Notes: a model not told the origin generated them from the sequence alone. Shown: positions 51,495 to 61,660, counted from the stretch's first letter. The stretch is DNA of 64,000 bases from Lentzea sp. NEAU-D7 (GCF_026242055.1 NZ_JAPJDL010000012.1:99064-163063), one strand, 5' to 3'. Translations and numbers: made by a program.

Positions 51495-52067
51495 TCAGGC
51501 CCGGGTCCACAGGGTGACGTCGCTGCTGGTGGCCACCACCAACGTCCTCCCGGAAGGTGAGAACCCAGCAGCGCGCAACTCGGAGTGGCGTGAATGAAAG
51601 ATGTGCCACCAGTCCACGCCGTGCTCACCGCTGTGCAGACTTCCGCTCGACAACAACACCCTGTCGTGCGGCCAGTCAGGACTGACCACGTCCACCGACC
51701 ACCTGTCGGCCCCGCTGTGCAACCCACCGCCTGCCAGCCCGGCGATCGGCACGCGACGCCCTGCGAGCACCCCGATCCCTTGGCAGGTCAGGTCGTTGTC
51801 AGGCCATCCCAGATCAGCCTCGCGGTCCCGGGCCACCCGTTCCCCGGTCACGCCGTCGAGCAACCCGAGCCCCTGCGAGGACGCCACCAGCACCAGATCG
51901 CGCCCACCACCAGGATCGACGCCGAACCCGACTCCGAGCAGCCCGCCCACTGCGACCACAGGGGACTCGGCAGGCCGCCAAGGCTGCGGCGGCGCCACCA
52001 CGGGCGCCGCGAGGAACCGCGCGCGCAGCCCGAGCTGGTAGTCGGTGAGCGAAAGATCCTCCACCAT
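51495..52067 (-). CDS. Uncharacterised protein, WD40-like C-terminus
   Basis: 190 residues. The end, LRAAGFSPSGRTLVVATSSD then VTLWTRA, is a WD40/propeller blade motif. Earlier segments (LVLVASSQGLGLLDGVTGER; WSVDVVSPDWPHDRVLLSSG) could be two or three more blades. Too few for a closed propeller, so it may be a truncated or accessory protein. Not otherwise recognised. Lies between the helicase and the SARP, convergent with the helicase 10 bp away. Confidence 0.6.
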   Translation of the reverse strand: MVEDLSLTDYQLGLRARFLAAPVVAPPQPWRPAESPVVAVGGLLGVGFGVDPGGGRDLVLVASSQGLGLLDGVTGERVARDREADLGWPDNDLTCQGIGVLAGRRVPIAGLAGGGLHSGADRWSVDVVSPDWPHDRVLLSSGSLHSGEHGVDWWHIFHSRHSELRAAGFSPSGRTLVVATSSDVTLWTRA

Positions 52068-52154
52068 GCCGCGAGTATGCCCGTGCTGCGACGCGGCGCC
52101 ACGACAGGCATCGGCCGCTCGCCCTGGCTGGCCGCGGTTTCGGCACGCAGCGCG

Positions 52155-54994
52155 CTATGTCGTCTCGACCGCGCCTGACGGCCTGATCGGTTCCAGTGCT
52201 GGACCAAGGCCGTCGAGCTGTCGTTGCACCCGCGCGGCGTCGTCGTCGCGGCCTTGGTCCTGGTACAGCGCCAGTGCCTCCTGCCAGACCGCGCGGGCCT
52301 GGTCGTGTTGTCCGAGTGCGGCGTGGGGACGGCCCGCGCTGTCGAGGGAGTCCGCGACGGAGTAGGTGTTGCCGAGCGTGCGATACAGGGTGACGGCCTG
52401 CTGGTAGTGGTCGACGGCCTGCCGGTGGTCGCCGGTGCGGTGCGCGATGAGCCCGAGGCTGTCCAGGGTGCCGGCCTCACCCCGTGAGTCGTGGTGCTGC
52501 CGGTTCAGTGCGAGGGCGGCCTGGCAGTGATCGCGGGCGGTGTCGAAGTCGCCTACGCGCGCCGCGTACCAGCCGACGGTGTTGAGCGTGTTCGCTTCCC
52601 ACACCGGCTGGCCGAGTGCGCGGCGGAGGTCGAGGGCGTCCCGGGCGTGGTCCAGCGCCCGCCGGTCGTCTCCCCGCAGCTCCCAGGCGCGTGCGAGCGT
52701 CTCCTGGGTGTGTGCCTGTTCAGTGAGGTCGTGGTGGCGCACAGCCAGGGCGAGGGCCTGGTCCAGGTGCCCGGTGGCCTCGTCGTGCAGGCCCAGCATG
52801 GCGCAGACGGTACCGAGGAGCCGGTGAGCGCGACTGCGGGTGGCGGGCTGGGGCAGGTGGACGGCGGCGTCCAGCGCGCTTTGCCACATGGCGACCGCGT
52901 CGCGCAGGTGCCCCCGCCAGAAGAGGAAGGTGTGCAGTGTCCAGGCCAGGTGCCAGACGACGTGGTGGCGGCCCAGGGCTGCGGCGGCGTGCTGGGCGGC
53001 CAGCAGGGTGGGGTGCTCGGCCTGGAGCCAGCTCGCCGCGGCCACGGGGTCGGGCAGCGGATGTGGGTGCACGCCGGGTGCGGACGGGTCGGGCTGTACG
53101 AGTGGCCGTTCGGGATACAGCAGGCGGTCCGCGGCGAAGGCGGTGTGCAGGTAGAAGTCCATCACCCGCACCAATGCCGCCTCCATCCCGTCACCGGGCA
53201 GGTCGTGGGCGGCGGAGGTGGCGGCATACGCCCGGACCAGGTCGTGCATCACGTACCGGCCGCCCGGTCGCCGTTCGAGCAGAGACGCTTCCTCCAGTGC
53301 TGACAGCGCTTTGCGCGCGAGGGCCGAGGACAGGCTCGTGAGAGCGACCACGGCGGGCAGGGTGGTGTCAGGGCCGGGCGCGACACCCAGCAGCTCGAAC
53401 GTGGTGCGCTGCTCGTCGGTGAGCCGGCGCAGCGACCACGACAGCACCGCGGGCAGGCTCGCGGCCGGGTCGGCGTGGTGGTCGAGCATCTCCAAGCCGA
53501 GCTCGCGCAGCTCGGCGGCGACCTCGGCCAGGGGGAGACCGGGGCGGGTGGCAGCGACACGGGCGGTGATGGACAGGGCCAGTGGGTAACCGCCGCACAG
53601 CTCGACCAGCTCGTCGACGGTGTCGGATTCGGCGGCGACGCGACCCGTGCCGAGGCGTGCGGACAGCAGGGCGCGAGCCTCCTGCCGCGACAGCACGTCC
53701 AGTTGCAGATGGCTGGTGCCGTGCCGGTCGATCAGGGAGGCGAGCCTGACGCGGCTGGTGATCAACACGGTGCAGGTCGGGCTGCCCGGCAGCAGCGGGA
53801 CCACCTGCTCGGCGGTGGCGGCGTTGTCCAGCACGACCAGCATCCGCCTTCCCGCCACCAAGCTCCGGTACAGCGCCGCCTGCGCGTCCAGGTCGGTCGG
53901 AATGCGGCCGGGCTCCACTCCCAGGGCGTCGAGGAAGCCACGCACCGCGACCTCGGGAGCCATCGGCTCCTGCGTCGGGCTGAACCGTGCAGATCGGTGA
54001 ACAGCTGCCCGTCGGGGAACCGCCCGGCCTGGTGGTGCGCCCACGTCAGCGCGAGCCAGGTCTTGCCGATCCCGCCCGCCCCTCCGATCGCCGAGATCAC
54101 CACTGTCGCCGCCGGTGTTCTCGCACCGTCCGACAGGGCGTGGTCCAGGCGGGCCAGTTCGTCGCTGCGGCCGGTGAACCACCGCGGTGGTGCGGGCAGT
54201 TGCCGGGGTACCGGCTGTTCCGCCTTCGCCGCTGTCTCTCGCGCGGTCGCTGCCGAGGGTGGGACGAGGGCGGGGTCGGCGTCGAGGATGCGCTGGTGCA
54301 GGTCCTGCAACTCGGTACCGGGCCCGGTGCCGAGTTGGTCGATCAGCCGGGCGCGCAGTCGCCGGTAGTGGGCCAGCGCGTCGGTGGTGCGTCCGGCGCG
54401 GTGCAGCGCGAGCATGAACTGGGCGGCGACGCGTTCGTCCACGTCTTCCTGCTCCGCCAGTGCGAACAGCTCGGGCAGGACCTCGGTGTGCCGGCCGCAG
54501 CGCAACGCGACGTCGACGTGGTCCAGCCGGGCGGCGATGCGTTCCTGCTCGAGGCCGGTGCGCACCGCGGCCAGCCACGGGGTGTCCAACCCGGCGAACG
54601 GCTCACCCCGCCACAGCCCCGCCGCCTCCTCCAGCAGCGTCAGCGCCCGCGCGTCGTCCGCGCTGCGGGCCTGCTGCACGAGGTGGCGGAACCGGAGCAG
54701 GTCCACTGCCTCCGGATCCACCTCCAGCACGTAGCCGCCGCCCCGCCGCACGACGGTGACCTCACCCGTCAGCGCCTGTCGCAGCCGCGACACGTAGTTC
54801 CTGGCCACCGACCGGGCCCTGTGGGGCACCTGATCCGCCCACACCCGCTCCAGCAACTGCTCCACCGTGACGAGCCGGTTCGCTTCCACCACCAGGATCG
54901 CCAGCACACATCGCTGCCGTGCGGGACCGACCTCCACCGGCTGGCCGTCGACCCGCAGTTCGACCTGTCCGAGCACACGCAGCTCTGTTGCCAC
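52155..54994 (-). pseudogene. AfsR/SARP regulator with NB-ARC and TPR, frameshifted
   Basis: From GTG 54994 (GGGGAGG eight bases upstream): OmpR-type winged helix (about 1-95), BTAD (about 96-245), NB-ARC with GGAGGIGKT, then TPRs to the stop at 52155; about 945 residues if intact. At 53987-53988 one base is missing: DLHG is followed by an out-of-frame tail, while DALGVEPGRIPTDLDAQ and the rest continue in the next frame. Restoring one base gives the expected DLHGFSP. Either a natural frameshift or an assembly error. SARPs activate specialised-metabolite or development genes. Confidence 0.85.
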
Positions 54995-55212
54995 GATGCT
55001 CACCTCCCCGGCCACCTTCCTACTCCGCCCGCGCACCGCTTCACGACCGCTGACCAGGCGATTGCCAGACGGGGTGACGGCACGACACAACAGGGACCCA
55101 TCGTGTTCACCACGTCCGCATCAGCCGACGAGACCGGCGGCGAAGGAGGACGTGGGGGTTCTGCGGTTCCACCTCCACCGCGTATGCGCATTCGGACGAA
55201 AGGGGGATAGGC

Positions 55213-55340
55213 ATGAAGGACAACGCCACCCGAACCTGCAAGAAGATCACGATGATCGGCACGCCGTTCGTCGTCGCACTCGCGTTGCTGCTGGGTGAAG
55301 CCCTACCACTGATTACTTCCGCAGCGAGAAAAAGGGGGAA
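55213..55340 (+). CDS. Possible small membrane peptide
   Basis: Starts MKDNATRTCKKITMIGTPFV and continues with a hydrophobic segment (VALALLLGEALPLI), preceded by GGGGGAT. The open frame runs to 55593 but beyond about residue 42 it crosses another peptide's RBS and a terminator, so the real 3' end is unclear. Region is noticeably AT-richer than its surroundings. Lies upstream of the divergent SARP. Confidence 0.35.
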
Positions 55341-55347
55341 ACATGAT

Positions 55348-55456
55348 GTGAAGAATTGTCGTCACCGCAGTTTTCGCGCTGTCGCTTCTGATGATGCCCG
55401 CGACCGGTGCTCACGCGATCGCCACGCCGTCCACGGCGTGGATTCGTGTGGCCTGA
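55348..55456 (+). pseudogene. Small secreted peptide with one-base frameshift near the start
   Basis: GTG AAG at 55348 (after AAAAAGGGGGAAAC), then one surplus base, after which the frame reads IVVTAVFALSLLMMPATGAH and ends AIATPSTAWIRVA before TGA at 55454-55456. Without the extra base it would be a 35-residue peptide with a textbook signal sequence cleaved near AHA. The mature part would be only about 12 residues. Confidence 0.45.
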
Positions 55457-55489
55457 ACGGGCTTGAACGCCTCCTCGCCGCTTTCACTC

Positions 55490-55525
55490 CGCTGGGGCCG
55501 ACCAGGCAGCCGGTCGGCCCCAGCG
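55490..55525. terminator. Strong hairpin terminator
   Basis: CGCTGGGGCCGACC (55490-55503), 8-nt loop, GGTCGGCCCCAGCG (55512-55525): a perfect 14-bp stem after the small-peptide genes and before the PGPGW gene. No U-tract, as usual in high-GC actinomycetes. Confidence 0.75.
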
Positions 55526-55589
55526 CCCGCGGTTCGAGATGTGGTGGTGAGCCGCATCCGAGACACTGGAGGCGACCAGGGAGGGTGCG

Positions 55590-55991
55590 ATGAAGCGACT
55601 GGGCGTGATCGTGCTGGGCGCGGTGCTGCTCCTCGTCGGAATCGCCTTGCTCGTGCTGCCAGGCCCGGGGCTGCTGCTCGTGCTCGCCGGCCTGGTCACG
55701 CTCGCCTCGGAGTTCCCGAAGCTGGAGCGCTACGTCGACCCGGTTCGCGACCGCGCCATGAAGGCGGCGGAGGACAGCGTCGCGTCGCCGCTGCGCATCG
55801 CCTTGTCCGTGGCGGCGGGCTTGGCCCTGGTCGCGGCGGGCGTCGTGTGGGGTCTCGTGCGGTGGCTGCCGCTGTCCGGGTGGAGCACCGGTACGAGCTT
55901 GATCCTGTCCGGACTGTTCCTGCTCGGCTTGCTGGCCTGGAGCTGGCGCAACGTCCGCGCGCGTTCCGCGACGCCGAAGTCGCACAGCTAG
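55590..55991 (+). CDS. PGPGW-family transmembrane protein
   Basis: 133 residues. Two N-terminal membrane segments around the VLPGPGLLLVLAGLVTLASE motif that names the family, a charged amphipathic linker, then two more segments. Function of the family is unknown. GAGGG precedes the ATG. Confidence 0.85.
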   Translation: MKRLGVIVLGAVLLLVGIALLVLPGPGLLLVLAGLVTLASEFPKLERYVDPVRDRAMKAAEDSVASPLRIALSVAAGLALVAAGVVWGLVRWLPLSGWSTGTSLILSGLFLLGLLAWSWRNVRARSATPKSHS

Positions 55992-56135
55992 CGTCGAGCC
56001 GCCCCTTGCTGAGGTTCGCGGGTTCGGAGAGCGCTCCCAAGACTTAAGCCGGCGTGCAGTGTTCGTTCAACGTTCCGCCCGGCCGGGGTTGGCAGGCTGT
56101 CCTCGCACCGGACGCCGCCAGGGGAGCAGGACGAC

Positions 56136-57974
56136 ATGACACAGGACTCCGCGACACCCGCTCTGGGTCGCCGCACTTTGCTGCAGGCGGCTTTCGCGGC
56201 ACCGGCCGCGGCCGCGCTGCTCGGCGCGTCCGCGGCCGAGGCGGCGCCGTCCACGGGCGCCCCCTCTCCGGACGACTCGCGGTTCACGATCGCCGTGCTG
56301 CCCGACACGCAGTACCTCCTGGACGAGGGCGGCTCGGATCCGGAGCCCGTGCGGGAAGCGTTGTGTGCTCTCGCGAAACGGCGCCGCGAAGCGAACATCG
56401 TGTTCATGGCCCACCTGGGTGACGTGACGGAGCACGGCGCCGAGCACGAGATGCGGCTCGCGGACTCCGTCTTCGGCGCGATCGGCGAACAGGTGCCCTA
56501 CAGCGTGCTCGCCGGCAACCACGACGTGCGGGGCGACGACCAGCGCGGTCCCACGCCGTACTCGCGGACGTTCGGCCCTGGTCGGTTCGCCCGGATGAAG
56601 ACGTTCGGCGGCTTCGCGCCCGACGGCTACAACAGCTTCCACGTCATCACCGCGGGTGGCCGGCGCTGGCTGCTGCTCGCGCTGGACTGGCGCGTGTCGG
56701 ACAAGGGATTGCAGTGGGCACAACGCGTGCTCGACGAGCACCGCGCGCTGCCCGCGATCCTCACCACCCACGACCTCGTCGCCGGCTCGCCGCAGGCTGA
56801 GTTGTCCGCGCACGGGAAGTACCTGTGGGACAACCTGATCCGGCGCAACGACCAGATCTTCCTCACCCTCAACGGCCACTACTGGCCGTCCGGGCGGGTC
56901 ACGCTCACCAACGACCACGGCAACCCGGTGCACCTGCACATCACCAACTACCAGGAGCGCTACTACGGCGGCGCGGGCATGGTCCGCTTCTACTCGTTCG
57001 ACCTGGCCCGCAACGTGATCGACGTCGAGACCTTCTCGCCGTGGCTGCTGACCCGCCGCGACACCCTCCCGGAAGCCGAGACGGCACAGCTCAGCGGTGA
57101 GACCGACAGGTTCACCGTCGAAATCGACTTCCGCGACCGCTTCGCCGGTTTCGCCCCGCCCGCGTTCCCGGACCCCCGGCCCGCACGCGCCGTGCTCGTC
57201 CGCGGCACGGCCGCGTACTGGCGCTTCGACCAGGAAGGACTCGCCGCTGCGGCGCCCGGCCCCGTGCTGCCCGGCACCGTCGCGCGCGACCTGTCCGGCA
57301 AGGGCAACGACCTCACCGTCGAGCACCTGCACGCCGGGGCGCCCGACGTCCTCACGTGGTCGACCGACCACCACGACGCTCAGCCCGCCCACGCCAGCCT
57401 CTCCTTCGCCGGTGGCAAGGGGCCGGACCGCGGCGCCGTCCTGCGCACCTCGCCCAGCGCGCCTATCAACAGCATGAAGTTCGAGTCCGGCTACACCATC
57501 GAGACGTTCCTCAAGCTCCCCAGCCCGTTCGTCGGCGACCACGCGTTCATGGGCGTGCTGAGCTGGGAAGGCCGTGCGGGCGACGCCGGCAAGCACAGCG
57601 GCTGGTCCGACGACGAACCGACCTGCAGCCTCAACGTCTCCGGTGAACGCTTCCTGCAGTTCGTCGTCTACCCGGTCCCGGGCGACGCCGACCCCACCTC
57701 CTGGAGCCACGCGATCCCGGTCGGCCGCTGGACCCACGTCGCCATCGTCAACGACGGCCGCCGCACCAGCATGTACGTCGACGGCGCCAAGATCGCCCGC
57801 AACGCCGCCGAGGACTCGCGCGGGATCACCACCCAGGGCAGGCCGTTCGTCATCGGCGCCACCCAGTTCGCCCTGCGCTACGGCCAGGGCTTCTACGGCG
57901 CCGTCGGGGACACCCGCATCGTCGGCAGAGCCCTGCGGCACAACGAGTTCCTCACCGCACGCACCGGCACCTGA
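56136..57974 (+). CDS. Tat-exported metallophosphoesterase with LamG-like domain
   Basis: 612 residues. Twin-arginine leader (GRRTLLQAAFAAPAAAALLG), then a calcineurin-like phosphoesterase with DTQYL, HLGDVTE, GNHDVRG, TTHDL and a GHY in place of the usual GHxH (about 45-300). The C-terminal half contains a concanavalin/LamG beta-sandwich (about 400-600; YTIETFLKLP, GRWTHVAIVNDGRRTSMYVD). Likely a secreted phosphatase or nuclease. The GHY change may weaken one metal ligand. Confidence 0.88.
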   Translation: MTQDSATPALGRRTLLQAAFAAPAAAALLGASAAEAAPSTGAPSPDDSRFTIAVLPDTQYLLDEGGSDPEPVREALCALAKRRREANIVFMAHLGDVTEHGAEHEMRLADSVFGAIGEQVPYSVLAGNHDVRGDDQRGPTPYSRTFGPGRFARMKTFGGFAPDGYNSFHVITAGGRRWLLLALDWRVSDKGLQWAQRVLDEHRALPAILTTHDLVAGSPQAELSAHGKYLWDNLIRRNDQIFLTLNGHYWPSGRVTLTNDHGNPVHLHITNYQERYYGGAGMVRFYSFDLARNVIDVETFSPWLLTRRDTLPEAETAQLSGETDRFTVEIDFRDRFAGFAPPAFPDPRPARAVLVRGTAAYWRFDQEGLAAAAPGPVLPGTVARDLSGKGNDLTVEHLHAGAPDVLTWSTDHHDAQPAHASLSFAGGKGPDRGAVLRTSPSAPINSMKFESGYTIETFLKLPSPFVGDHAFMGVLSWEGRAGDAGKHSGWSDDEPTCSLNVSGERFLQFVVYPVPGDADPTSWSHAIPVGRWTHVAIVNDGRRTSMYVDGAKIARNAAEDSRGITTQGRPFVIGATQFALRYGQGFYGAVGDTRIVGRALRHNEFLTARTGT

Positions 57975-58012
57975 CCGGTGCGCGGCCCGGCCGCGATTTC
58001 ACCTGTCCGGCT

Positions 58013-58031
58013 GGCCGGTGCCTCACCGGCC
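58013..58031. terminator. Hairpin between phosphoesterase and MFS genes
   Basis: GGCCGGTG, loop CCT, CACCGGCC: perfect 8-bp stem, 39 bp after the phosphoesterase stop. Probably terminates that transcript. Confidence 0.5.
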
Positions 58032-58053
58032 TCGGCGTGGGTACCCCGAGCCG

Positions 58054-59463
58054 GTGACGGCATCCTCCTCCACGTCGAGCAAGTCGCGGCCGGCCCTCGG
58101 CCTCGCCGTGGTCTGTGCGGCGCACTTCCTCATCGGTGCTGACGGTCTGGCGGTCGCGATCGCCTTGCCGGACCTGCAGCAAGGCCTGGCGGCGGAGGCG
58201 ATCGACGCCCAATGGGTGCTGAGCGCCTACGGCCTGGCCTTCGGTGGTGCCCTGCTGCTGGGAGGGCGCCTCGGCGACCTGTACGGACGCCGGCGGCTGC
58301 TCGTGCACGGGATGCTGGTGTTCGCCTGCGGCTCGCTGCTGGCAGGGGCGGCGCAGGCGCTGTGGCTGTTGATCGCCGCGAGGGCGTTGCAGGGCCTGGG
58401 GGCGGCCGCTGCCGTGCCGGCGGCGCTCGCGCTGATCAGCAGCATGTATCCGCCCGGCCCCGCACGCACTCGCGCGTTGTCCCTGCTCGCCGCGATGGCG
58501 ACGGTGGGCATCATGAGCGGGCTGCTGCTGGGCGGCGTGATCACCGACCTGCTGGGGTGGCGCTGGCTCTTCCTCCTGATGACCGTGCCCGCCCTGATCT
58601 CCGCGGCCGTTGCTCCGCGCGTGCTGCCGGAGGCCCGGGACGGCAGGCCTGCCGTGCGGCTGGACTTCGGCGGGGCCGTGCTGGTCAGCGCCGGTCTGAT
58701 GGCCGTCCTCTTCGGACTGACCGGCGTGGAGCACGGAGGCGTCGCCTCGGTCCGCACCCTCGTACCGCTCGTCCTGGGCGTGGTGGTGCTCGTGCTGTTC
58801 GTCCTCTGGGAACGGCGCACGCCGGCCCCGCTGATCCGGTTCGGGATTCTGCGCGTGCGCAGTCTGCGTGCCGCTTCGCTGGCCGTGGGGGCCGACGCCC
58901 TCGCGTTCACCTCGGTGGTCTACGTCGGAACGCTGTTCTTGCGCAACGCGCAGGGCTACGGCGCGTTGCAGGCCGGACTGGCGCTGCTCCCGGTGGACGT
59001 GGTGGCTCTGGTCGTTTCCTGTTTCGGGGCAAGGATTCTTGCCCGCTGGTCTCCCCGAGCGGTGCTGTCGGGAACGACGGTGCTCATCGTCATCGCCCTG
59101 CTCTGGCTGGCCCGCGCACCCGTCCCGGCCAACTACCTGATCGACCTCATGGCGCCGCTGGCCGTGCTCGGCGCGGCGCTGCCCGCCGCGTTCATCGTGG
59201 CCACGCACGAGGCGGTCGCTGATGTGGCGCTCGACGAAAAAGGCCTGGCCTCCGGCATCTTCGAAACAGCGAACCACCTGCTCGGCGGTGCGATCGGAGT
59301 TGCCGTCTACGCCACGGTCCTCGCCGCGAGCGGCTACCGCGCCGCCTTTCTCACCGCGGCTTTCCTCGTTGTCCTGTTCGGACTGGGCGCGGTATTCCAA
59401 GCGCGCGGGAAGACGTCTTCGAGTGCTCGCGTGCGCATCGGTGACCGATCCGAAGATCGATAA
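58054..59463 (+). CDS. MFS transporter, DHA2/EmrB-like drug efflux
   Basis: 469 residues from GTG 58054. Multiple membrane segments, probably 12 to 14; motif A GGRLGDLYGRRRLL near residue 70, the antiporter segment ALQGLGAAAAVPAALALI, and QWVLSAYGLAFGGALLLG. A proton-driven exporter of hydrophobic compounds; substrate unknown. Could export a product of a cluster continuing to the right. Confidence 0.9.
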   Translation: MTASSSTSSKSRPALGLAVVCAAHFLIGADGLAVAIALPDLQQGLAAEAIDAQWVLSAYGLAFGGALLLGGRLGDLYGRRRLLVHGMLVFACGSLLAGAAQALWLLIAARALQGLGAAAAVPAALALISSMYPPGPARTRALSLLAAMATVGIMSGLLLGGVITDLLGWRWLFLLMTVPALISAAVAPRVLPEARDGRPAVRLDFGGAVLVSAGLMAVLFGLTGVEHGGVASVRTLVPLVLGVVVLVLFVLWERRTPAPLIRFGILRVRSLRAASLAVGADALAFTSVVYVGTLFLRNAQGYGALQAGLALLPVDVVALVVSCFGARILARWSPRAVLSGTTVLIVIALLWLARAPVPANYLIDLMAPLAVLGAALPAAFIVATHEAVADVALDEKGLASGIFETANHLLGGAIGVAVYATVLAASGYRAAFLTAAFLVVLFGLGAVFQARGKTSSSARVRIGDRSEDR

Positions 59464-59855
59464 ACCTGTGCGCTGATTCGGTGAAAGCAATGGACGTGTT
59501 TTCAAGATTTATAAGCGCGGATCGGGACACCGTCTGATCACTACGTTCCGAAGGCGCGCAGCGGCTCCTGCTCCACTTGCGCGAGGCAAGAAGGCCGTTC
59601 GGTCACGCCGTGTAAAAACGATCATGTCCGGTACCGGCATCCGGGTGGATCGCCTCCCTTTGGCTGGTGACGTCCCTTCATTTGCGGGCACTTTTTGCCG
59701 CTGCTAGCTTCGGGTGAGCAGGAATCGCCGTTGTTTGGGGGCGCGCGAGGGGCTGTGCATCTCCACTTTGAGTGGAATTCCGGATGGCGGGCGGGCGGAT
59801 TGTTCTGGGGTGTTCCGCATCCTGAAAACAGTCATCACTGACATGGGAGGTAGCA
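59464..59855. other. 392-bp leader region of the MEP operon
   Basis: AT-richer than its surroundings, no gene on either strand. Holds a candidate promoter (59682-59710) and about 140 nt of untranslated leader ending in GGGAGGTAGC before the dxs GTG. No riboswitch family was recognised in the leader. Confidence 0.6.
59682..59710 (+). promoter_or_regulatory. Candidate sigma-70 promoter of dxs-ispG-ispH
   Basis: TTGCGG (59682-59687), 17 bp, TAGCTT (59705-59710). The spacing is ideal and both hexamers are close to actinomycete consensus. Located in the only AT-richer stretch before the operon. Confidence 0.5.
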
Positions 59856-61655
59856 GTGAAGGACCTATTTGAGGCGCGATTGCGGGAGGCAGACGGTGTA
59901 AATCCGGCTGATGTCAAGGCGTTGAGCCGGCCGGAGCTGTTCGGGCTCGCCGACGCCATCCGCGCGTTCCTCGTGGAGAACGTCGTCGCCTCCGGCGGAC
60001 ACCTCGGATCCAACCTCGGCGTGGTGGAACTGACGCTCGCGCTGCACCGGAGCTTCTCGTCGCCCGCCGACCGGATCATCTGGGACACCGGGCACCAGGC
60101 GTACGTGCACAAGATGCTCACCGGACGCTCGCCGGACTTCGTGCGGCTGCGCAGAGCCGGAGGGATGTCGGGATATCCCAGCAGGAAGGAGTCCGAGCAC
60201 GACCTCGTGGAGAACTCCCACGCCTCCACCGCACTGTCCTATGCGGACGGTTTCGCGAAGGCCAACGTCGTGCGGCACGTCGAGGACCGCCACGTCGTCG
60301 CCGTCCTCGGCGACGGCTCGCTGACCGGGGGCATGGCCTGGGAGGCGTTGAACAACATCGGGGACGGCCGGCGCAGGGTCATCGTGGTGCTGAACGACAA
60401 CGGCTGCTCCTACAGCCCGACGATCGGTGCGGTCAGCCGGCGGCTGAACGAGAGCACCGGTGGCTCAGGCCTGTTCGAACAGCTCGGGCTGCGGTACGAG
60501 GGACCTGTCGACGGCCACGACGTCGCGGCGCTGGAGCAGGCGTTCGAGCGGGCCAAGACGGTGAACGGGCCGGTGCTCGTGCACTGCCGGACCGTCAAGG
60601 GACGTGGCTATCCGCCCGCCGAGGCCGACCTGGTCGACCACCACCACGCGGTACCTCCGCAGCGTGCGAAGTCCGCCCCCGCGTCCGGTCGCGGCACGTG
60701 GACGGGCGCGTTCGCCGACGAGCTGCTGGAGCTCGCCGAGGACCGGCCCGACATCGTCGCCGTCACCGCGGCGATGATGCACCCGGTCGGACTCGGTGCG
60801 TTCGCGGAGCGCCACCCGGAGCGGGTGTTCGACGTCGGACTGGCCGAGCAGCACGCGGTCACGTCCAGCGCGGCGATGGCGATGGCCGGACTGCGTCCGG
60901 TGGTGCCGATCTACTCGACGTTCCTCAACCGCGCCTTCGACCAGCTCCTGCTGGACTGCGGACTGCACGACTGCCCGGTGACGTTCGTGCTGGACCGGTC
61001 CGGCATCACGGGGGAGGACGGCCCGAGTCATCACGGGATGTGGGACCTGTCGCTGTTGCGGATCGTGCCCAACATGCGGATCAGCGCGCCGCGCGACGGC
61101 GCGACGCTGCGTCAGGCGTTGCGGCACTGCCTCGAGACCGCCACCGGCCCGACCGCGCTGCGGTTCCCCAAGGGCCAGCTGCCCGAGGACCTGGAGGCGA
61201 CCGTCTGCGACGGTGTGGACGTCCTGCACGGCGAAGCGCACCCGAGTGCGCCGCGGGACGTGCTGATCGTCGCGGTCGGTGTGATGGCCAGCGAGTGCCT
61301 CAGCGCGGCGGAGGAGCTGGAGACCGAGGGGATCACCGTCACGGTCGTCGATCCGAAGTGGGTCCACCCCCTGCCACCCGCGGTCGCGGCCATGGCCGCG
61401 GACCACCGGGTCGCGGTGTCGGTCGAGGACAACTCCCGCACCGGCGGCGTCGGCACCGCGTTCCTGCAGTCGCTCAGCGACCAGCGGGTGACCACGCCCG
61501 CGCGCACGCTCGCCATCGAGGCCGCGTTCCAGCCGCACGGCTCCCGCCAGGCCCTCCTCGCCGGCCTCGGTCTGACCGGTTCCTCCATCGCCGACGCGGC
61601 CCGTGCACTCCTGTGCTGGCACGTCGGTGAGCAACCGTCTTCCACCGGGAGGTGA
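59856..61655 (+). CDS. dxs: 1-deoxy-D-xylulose-5-phosphate synthase
   Basis: Joins pyruvate and glyceraldehyde 3-phosphate, the entry step of the MEP isoprenoid pathway, using thiamine diphosphate. 599 residues, slightly short for the family. Seen: GGHLGSNLGVVELTLALH, TPP/Mg motif GDGSLTGGMAWEALNN with NDNGCSYSPT, DVGLAEQHAVT and EDGPSHHG. GTG start with GGGAGG. First of three overlapping MEP genes. Probably a second, cluster-specific copy, because grouping dxs with ispG and ispH is a feature of terpenoid clusters. Confidence 0.95.
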   Translation: MKDLFEARLREADGVNPADVKALSRPELFGLADAIRAFLVENVVASGGHLGSNLGVVELTLALHRSFSSPADRIIWDTGHQAYVHKMLTGRSPDFVRLRRAGGMSGYPSRKESEHDLVENSHASTALSYADGFAKANVVRHVEDRHVVAVLGDGSLTGGMAWEALNNIGDGRRRVIVVLNDNGCSYSPTIGAVSRRLNESTGGSGLFEQLGLRYEGPVDGHDVAALEQAFERAKTVNGPVLVHCRTVKGRGYPPAEADLVDHHHAVPPQRAKSAPASGRGTWTGAFADELLELAEDRPDIVAVTAAMMHPVGLGAFAERHPERVFDVGLAEQHAVTSSAAMAMAGLRPVVPIYSTFLNRAFDQLLLDCGLHDCPVTFVLDRSGITGEDGPSHHGMWDLSLLRIVPNMRISAPRDGATLRQALRHCLETATGPTALRFPKGQLPEDLEATVCDGVDVLHGEAHPSAPRDVLIVAVGVMASECLSAAEELETEGITVTVVDPKWVHPLPPAVAAMAADHRVAVSVEDNSRTGGVGTAFLQSLSDQRVTTPARTLAIEAAFQPHGSRQALLAGLGLTGSSIADAARALLCWHVGEQPSSTGR

Positions 61656-61660
61656 ACGCC

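Noticed and set aside
56062..56080. GTTCGTTCAACGTTCC as a PHO box before the phosphoesterase
   Set aside because: It contains GTTC units but not with the regular 11-bp spacing of actinomycete PhoP direct repeats.
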